From positions 595,526-618,827 of the forward strand of contig NW_006920415.1 in assembly GCF_000344685.1 (NCBI RefSeq): a stretch of DNA of 23,302 nt, read 5' to 3'. Numbering within the stretch: the stretch's first letter is position 1; every line of letters begins with the position of its first letter. This document shows, piece by piece, positions 20,348 to 23,302 of the stretch. The translations under genes were made by a program, and so were the position numbers. The stretch is from Gloeophyllum trabeum ATCC 11539 (Eukaryota > Basidiomycota > Agaricomycetes > Gloeophyllales > Gloeophyllaceae). The notes below the pieces were generated by a model, which was not told the DNA's origin, ran no database searches, and saw nothing but the letters and a program-made list of their open reading frames with translations.

Positions 20348-21186
20348 AGTATACAGCTCAACTTGGAACACTCGCATTGAATGTCTTTGGGTTGAAGTCG
20401 GATCTCAATTTGGCAGGTAATGTCGGGCTTTCTTTACTTGATTAGAACATCTTCATCGGCTGAATCCAAAAGACCCTGGTCATCTGTGGCTACTGCACAC
20501 CCTATTTCTTCACAATATCCGTGACGACTGTGCGAAATTTCAACAAGACTGGAACCACCACCCGATATCGGGAGAAGCAGACCAAACCCCTTTGGTGAGT
20601 GGCTATGAGTATTCCAAGATCACTTTATATATGTTCTTGCTCTAGGATCTATGGTTTCTTGGTCAATTGGAGCATGGAGTCTACGACGATTTCCAGGATG
20701 TCCATCCTGATATCTTAAATTCAGTACTATGGTGCCGACTCTGCCCATGAAGTTGTCCATGATGGTCAGACTGGAGCTGGTCACTCGGACGATGAAGATG
20801 ACTCCGATGAAGACCTTGACAGCCACATTGCCCATGAGCAAGTGCACCATATACGTCATGACCCTGTTGCCGTTCCCGCAGCTGATAGTCCTTTCACTCC
20901 CAAAGTCACAACTGCCTTCTTGGCTGCCTTACAGGAGCTCCGAGACAAGCAAGTTGTTCCTGAGGGATTTGGGGTTCATGATGCTGAGTGGGATGGAGAT
21001 GGGTATCCTGAGTTCCAGTCCATCCGGAGTGGTCATAAGTACATAGATATCCCTCTCCCATTTGCAGTTTGGCAGCCTCGAGCAGTCTCATGGTCACAGG
21101 GACTTAGTCTGTACGCTCACTTTATGGACTTGTATGGAGAGGGTAGCCAGGTGCGGTTAGATGAGAATAGTGGCTCTGAAGCTTAA
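20348..21186 (+). pseudogene. DDE integrase-core protein, 3' half (split gene)
   Basis: Continuation of the gene at 11513-12628. Exon 20348-20594 starts with VYSSTWNTRIECLWVEVGSQ, supplying the catalytic Glu (NTRIE; relatives usually have Arg where Cys stands). Reading on in frame meets TAA (20418-20420) and TGA (20439-20441) within a block whose other codons still read RAFFT and LEHLHRLNPKDPGHLWLLHT. The stops replace a Gln and an Arg expected in relatives. Intron 20595-20645 leads to LWFLGQLEHGVYDDF and HPDILN. One extra T at about 20721 then shifts the frame to YYGADSAHE, an acidic linker, and the C-terminal FLAALQELRDKQVVPEGFGV to the stop at 21184-21186. Two nonsense codons and a frameshift show that the gene is dead. 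Confidence 0.82.
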
Positions 21187-21222
21187 GTGCAATAGTGATC
21201 CTTCAATTAATATACTGAACTA

Positions 21223-22635
21223 CTATGACGTTGAAGAGACTTCGGACAATCGAGGCAGTAAGTTAAGACCTTCCTGCCACCGAGCCTTGTTGGCTTCATC
21301 AGCCGCCTTCTTGCCAACTTCCTTGGCAAATGTCCCAGCAGGCTTGAACCCAAAGTCCACCCACCGAAATAATCCTCCAGCCGTCCATTGCACAAAAGAT
21401 AGCCTTTCCTCTCCAGGCTGTACAGGTATGTTTGAGTGGTGTAGGAGAGCTGATGGTAAAAATATGGTAGAACCGGGAGGAAACTCAATCACCAGCTTAA
21501 GGTCCCACAGTACTAAGTGGCCACCTTTCTTTGGATCAAAATTACCCAAGGCTGTAACACTACACCATCCGAAAGCAAGGTTCAAATGGTCAGTATGAAC
21601 CCACGATCGAACCTTGCCTCCCAAATTGAAAGCATAACATGCAAACACAGACTTTGCAAAGTGTCGCTCAAGCCTGGGGTCAGTTTCACATAGGTAGTTG
21701 AGTATGTTGACATAGTAGCTGAATAGACGGGGGGCATAGAGATCAAAGGCCTCTGCAGGGTCTCTGTTAGCAAGGCGTTAAAGGGAGCATGAAGGCACAA
21801 TGTACGGTTCGCAAAACCTACAATCGATTGGATGAAAGAGTTGTCAAGCAGTGAGCGGATGATGAGGAGATTGATCACACCATTGATTCGGATATTGCCT
21901 GGTGCCTTTTATTGCATCAATACCAGTTCACGGCAATAGAGAAGATGTGACTGACCTTTCGTCCACCTCCATATGATATACCTGTGGTGGCCACAGGGAA
22001 AACTCCCCAGCGGTGAGCCTTCTTCTTGTCCGAGCAGTTGAACTTCTTGCCAGCAGTGAGCATGGCCTCGGAAGCTCCTTGACAAACTTCATCCCAGCCC
22101 TCACGGGGAGCACCAGCAAGGACTACCAGGACCCGGCCATCACAATCTGGGTCAGCAATGGCCTTGGGTGTTCTACAGGGCTCACGTCAAAGGTCAGTAA
22201 TAGCTGAAACTATAGATAGACTTACACTCCATCCCATTCAACGTACTGCATGCCCTTGATCACAGGATCATCCAGCCTGTATTCCCAGCCTGCATCCGGG
22301 GTTGCCTTCTGGTTAACACCCTGGTAGCCGGACTTCCATCTGTGAAACACCTGCTGGTCGCCTTTCATGGGAACAGCATGCACGCCAGCCTTGCTCTTCA
22401 GCGAGACCTCTTTCTGTTTAAGACTATGCATGCCTTGTGACCCAAGTAGAGTCGACTTGGCTTCATCCTCCCTCTTCCGGCACTTCTTCTTCTGCTGGAG
22501 GCGATGATATTCTTGATGCCGCGCAGTGCCCGGGAGGCTAGAAAGACTATTTACCTACTTGTAGAACCCTTGCCACTCGTTTACCTTACGAGGAATCAGA
22601 CCTGGCGTGCCGCGCAGCGCCGAATACTTCCCAAG
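21223..22635 (-). CDS. TET/JBP-like 2-oxoglutarate/Fe(II) dioxygenase (5' end unresolved)
   Basis: Fungal TET/JBP family (Tet_JBP domain), enzymes that oxidise 5-methylcytosine or thymine in DNA. Exons: 22226 up to the 5' end, 21956-22172, 21806-21905 and 21223-21752; introns of 50-53 bp fit perfectly. Upstream text includes MQYVEWDGVTPKAIADPDCD, RVLVVLAGAPREGWDEV and TTGISYGGGRKAPGNIRING. The double-stranded beta-helix has the Fe-binding His and Asp in SWVHTDHLNLAFGW, then FDPKKGGHLVLWDLKLVIEF, PPGSTIFLPSALLHHSN (distal His) and the 2-oxoglutarate-binding Arg in EERLSFVQWTAGGLFRW. All catalytic residues are present. The 5' part is doubtful: an in-frame TAG at 22555-22557 separates VNEWQGFYK from LPGTARHQEYHRLQQ, and no start codon is evident before a TAA at 22636-22638. 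Related genes are linked to KDZ transposons in basidiomycetes; here the neighbour is an rve-type integrase. Confidence 0.75.
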
Positions 22636-22638
22636 TTA

Positions 22639-23213
22639 TAGCACTAATATGTGGAGTCCGGGTCCCACCAATATATTCTGATTTTATCCGACTTTTTGCG
22701 CATTTTTTGGAGCCACCCAGTGCCTGGATGATCAGCCAGCCTATTCTTAGCCCCCCAGGCTATTCCCGGGGCACCAGATCTAGCCCCGATCCCTGCCTGC
22801 CTGCCGGGATGCCGGGGCAGGCCATTCAAGCTCAGCCCGGCTCATGGCAGGCAGCTTGCCACCTGAAATCCCATTACATTAGGCCTGGACAATTGTCCCG
22901 AAACATTGTAAAGGAGCACACGAGTGTTGTCCAGGTTTAATGTAATACTACTACAGCATCAGGTGGAGTGCTCACCATGCATCTTTGAGAAAGCGCCGTC
23001 AAAGGCACAACCCTTGGGACCAAGGATGAGAGACAGCAGGTACAGTGTTTTATACAGGGAACTGTTGGTCTGTGCGTGGGTGGGTGCAGCGAGGCAAAAG
23101 CGTCAGGAAACACGGAGCAGACATGTCAACAAACACGTCAGTGAGAGCGCCACAGGCGTGAGTCCACGTCATGTGCCACTGAGGCATCCGTTTCTCCTAA
23201 GTCCGCACTTCCG
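22639..23213. other. Right flank of the dioxygenase gene up to the inverted repeat
   Basis: No gene is supported. The stretch 22730-22860 is rich in CCCGG/GCAGG words with small overlapping palindromes. The 74-bp foldback element lies at 22873-22946. Possible 5' exons of the dioxygenase gene may be here but cannot be identified. Confidence 0.4.
22873..22946. repeat. Short foldback (MITE-like) element
   Basis: Arms at 22873-22892 and 22927-22946 are inverted repeats of 20 bp (ATTACATTAGGCCTGGACAA against the reverse complement ATTACATTAAACCTGGACAA), 18 of 20 identical. The two differences are transitions. The loop is 34 bp. No target duplication is evident. Confidence 0.65.
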
Positions 23214-23302
23214 CGCTGATAAGCCTCAGGATTGTCTGACCCCTGAAAACGCAGACTCAGCACATTGTACAAGCCCTCTGGAGCTTATTCGACACGGCGC
23301 TC
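23214..23302 (-). repeat. Long inverted repeat, right copy (cut by the window end)
   Basis: Reverse complement of 8936-9024, with six mismatches in 89 bp, all transitions. The match still holds at the last base of the window, so the repeat probably continues outside. It carries the related motif TGGAGCTTATT near 23280. Confidence 0.85.

Larger units (their letters stand above)
8936..23302. mobile_element. Putative TIR-bounded DNA transposon with integrase, BTB and TET/JBP genes (interrupted)
   Basis: Inverted repeats at both ends face each other and enclose a BTB gene (minus), a DDE integrase-core gene (plus) and a TET/JBP-like dioxygenase gene (minus). Subtracting the 7.67-kb foreign insertion leaves about 6.7 kb, a plausible size for an autonomous element. 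The motif cluster left of 8936 suggests that the true left terminus lies further out. The right terminus is beyond the window, so no target-site duplication can be read. The alternative is that the two repeats are independent inverted copies of a smaller element. Confidence 0.5.

Noticed and set aside
8936..23302. KDZ transposon, given the linked TET/JBP gene
   Set aside because: No KDZ transposase-like sequence is visible; the only transposase-like gene with DDE residues is the integrase-core protein.
1..23302. CRISPR arrays, operons, ribosome binding sites
   Set aside because: The sequence is clearly eukaryotic (spliceosomal introns throughout) and no regularly spaced repeat-spacer array is present.

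Overview
The window is nuclear DNA of a filamentous basidiomycete, most likely an Agaricomycete. Genes carry many short introns (about 43-83 bp, mostly GT-AG), the conserved genes have GC-rich codons, and several families are typical of Agaricomycete genomes. All exon models were built by hand from reading frame, splice signals and remembered family sequence. No search was run.

Left third (1-6432): two ordinary host genes, both on the minus strand. The first is a 9-exon amino-acid permease of the Mup1/LAT type (986-3216, 579 aa). The second is a 9-exon eIF2D/Tma64 translation factor (3955-6195, 593 aa). Both splice to uninterrupted frames.

Middle left (6433-8935): a decayed RecQ-like helicase relic, a gene-poor stretch, and then a cluster of a short motif, CGGAG(A/C)TAA(A/T)T.

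Right two thirds (8936-23302): a region bounded by an 89-bp inverted repeat. One copy is at 8936-9024. The other is at 23214-23302, where the window ends. They match at 83 of 89 positions and all six differences are transitions. Inside are a tRNA-like pol III relic, a BTB-domain gene (minus), a DDE integrase-core gene (plus) and a TET/JBP-like 2-oxoglutarate/Fe(II) dioxygenase gene (minus). I read this as one large transposon-like unit with dioxygenase and BTB genes beside its integrase.

The integrase gene is cut in two by about 7.67 kb of foreign DNA lying exactly inside one of its introns. The halves are 11513-12628 and 20348-21186, and the insertion is bounded by the 5-bp direct repeat TAAGT. 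The insertion carries an apparently intact six-exon tyrosine recombinase gene (17182-19604, 712 aa) with R...HxxR...Y residues and a GCR1_C-like tail, as in fungal Cryptons. It also holds a broken, internally duplicated Pho85-type cyclin pseudogene, and hairpins close to its right end. The window therefore appears to record a nested event: a Crypton-like element carrying a broken cyclin gene landed in the intron of a DDE integrase, which sits in a TIR-bounded unit with a putative 5-methylcytosine oxidase. The integrase has since gained frameshifts and two stop codons that single C-to-T changes would explain.
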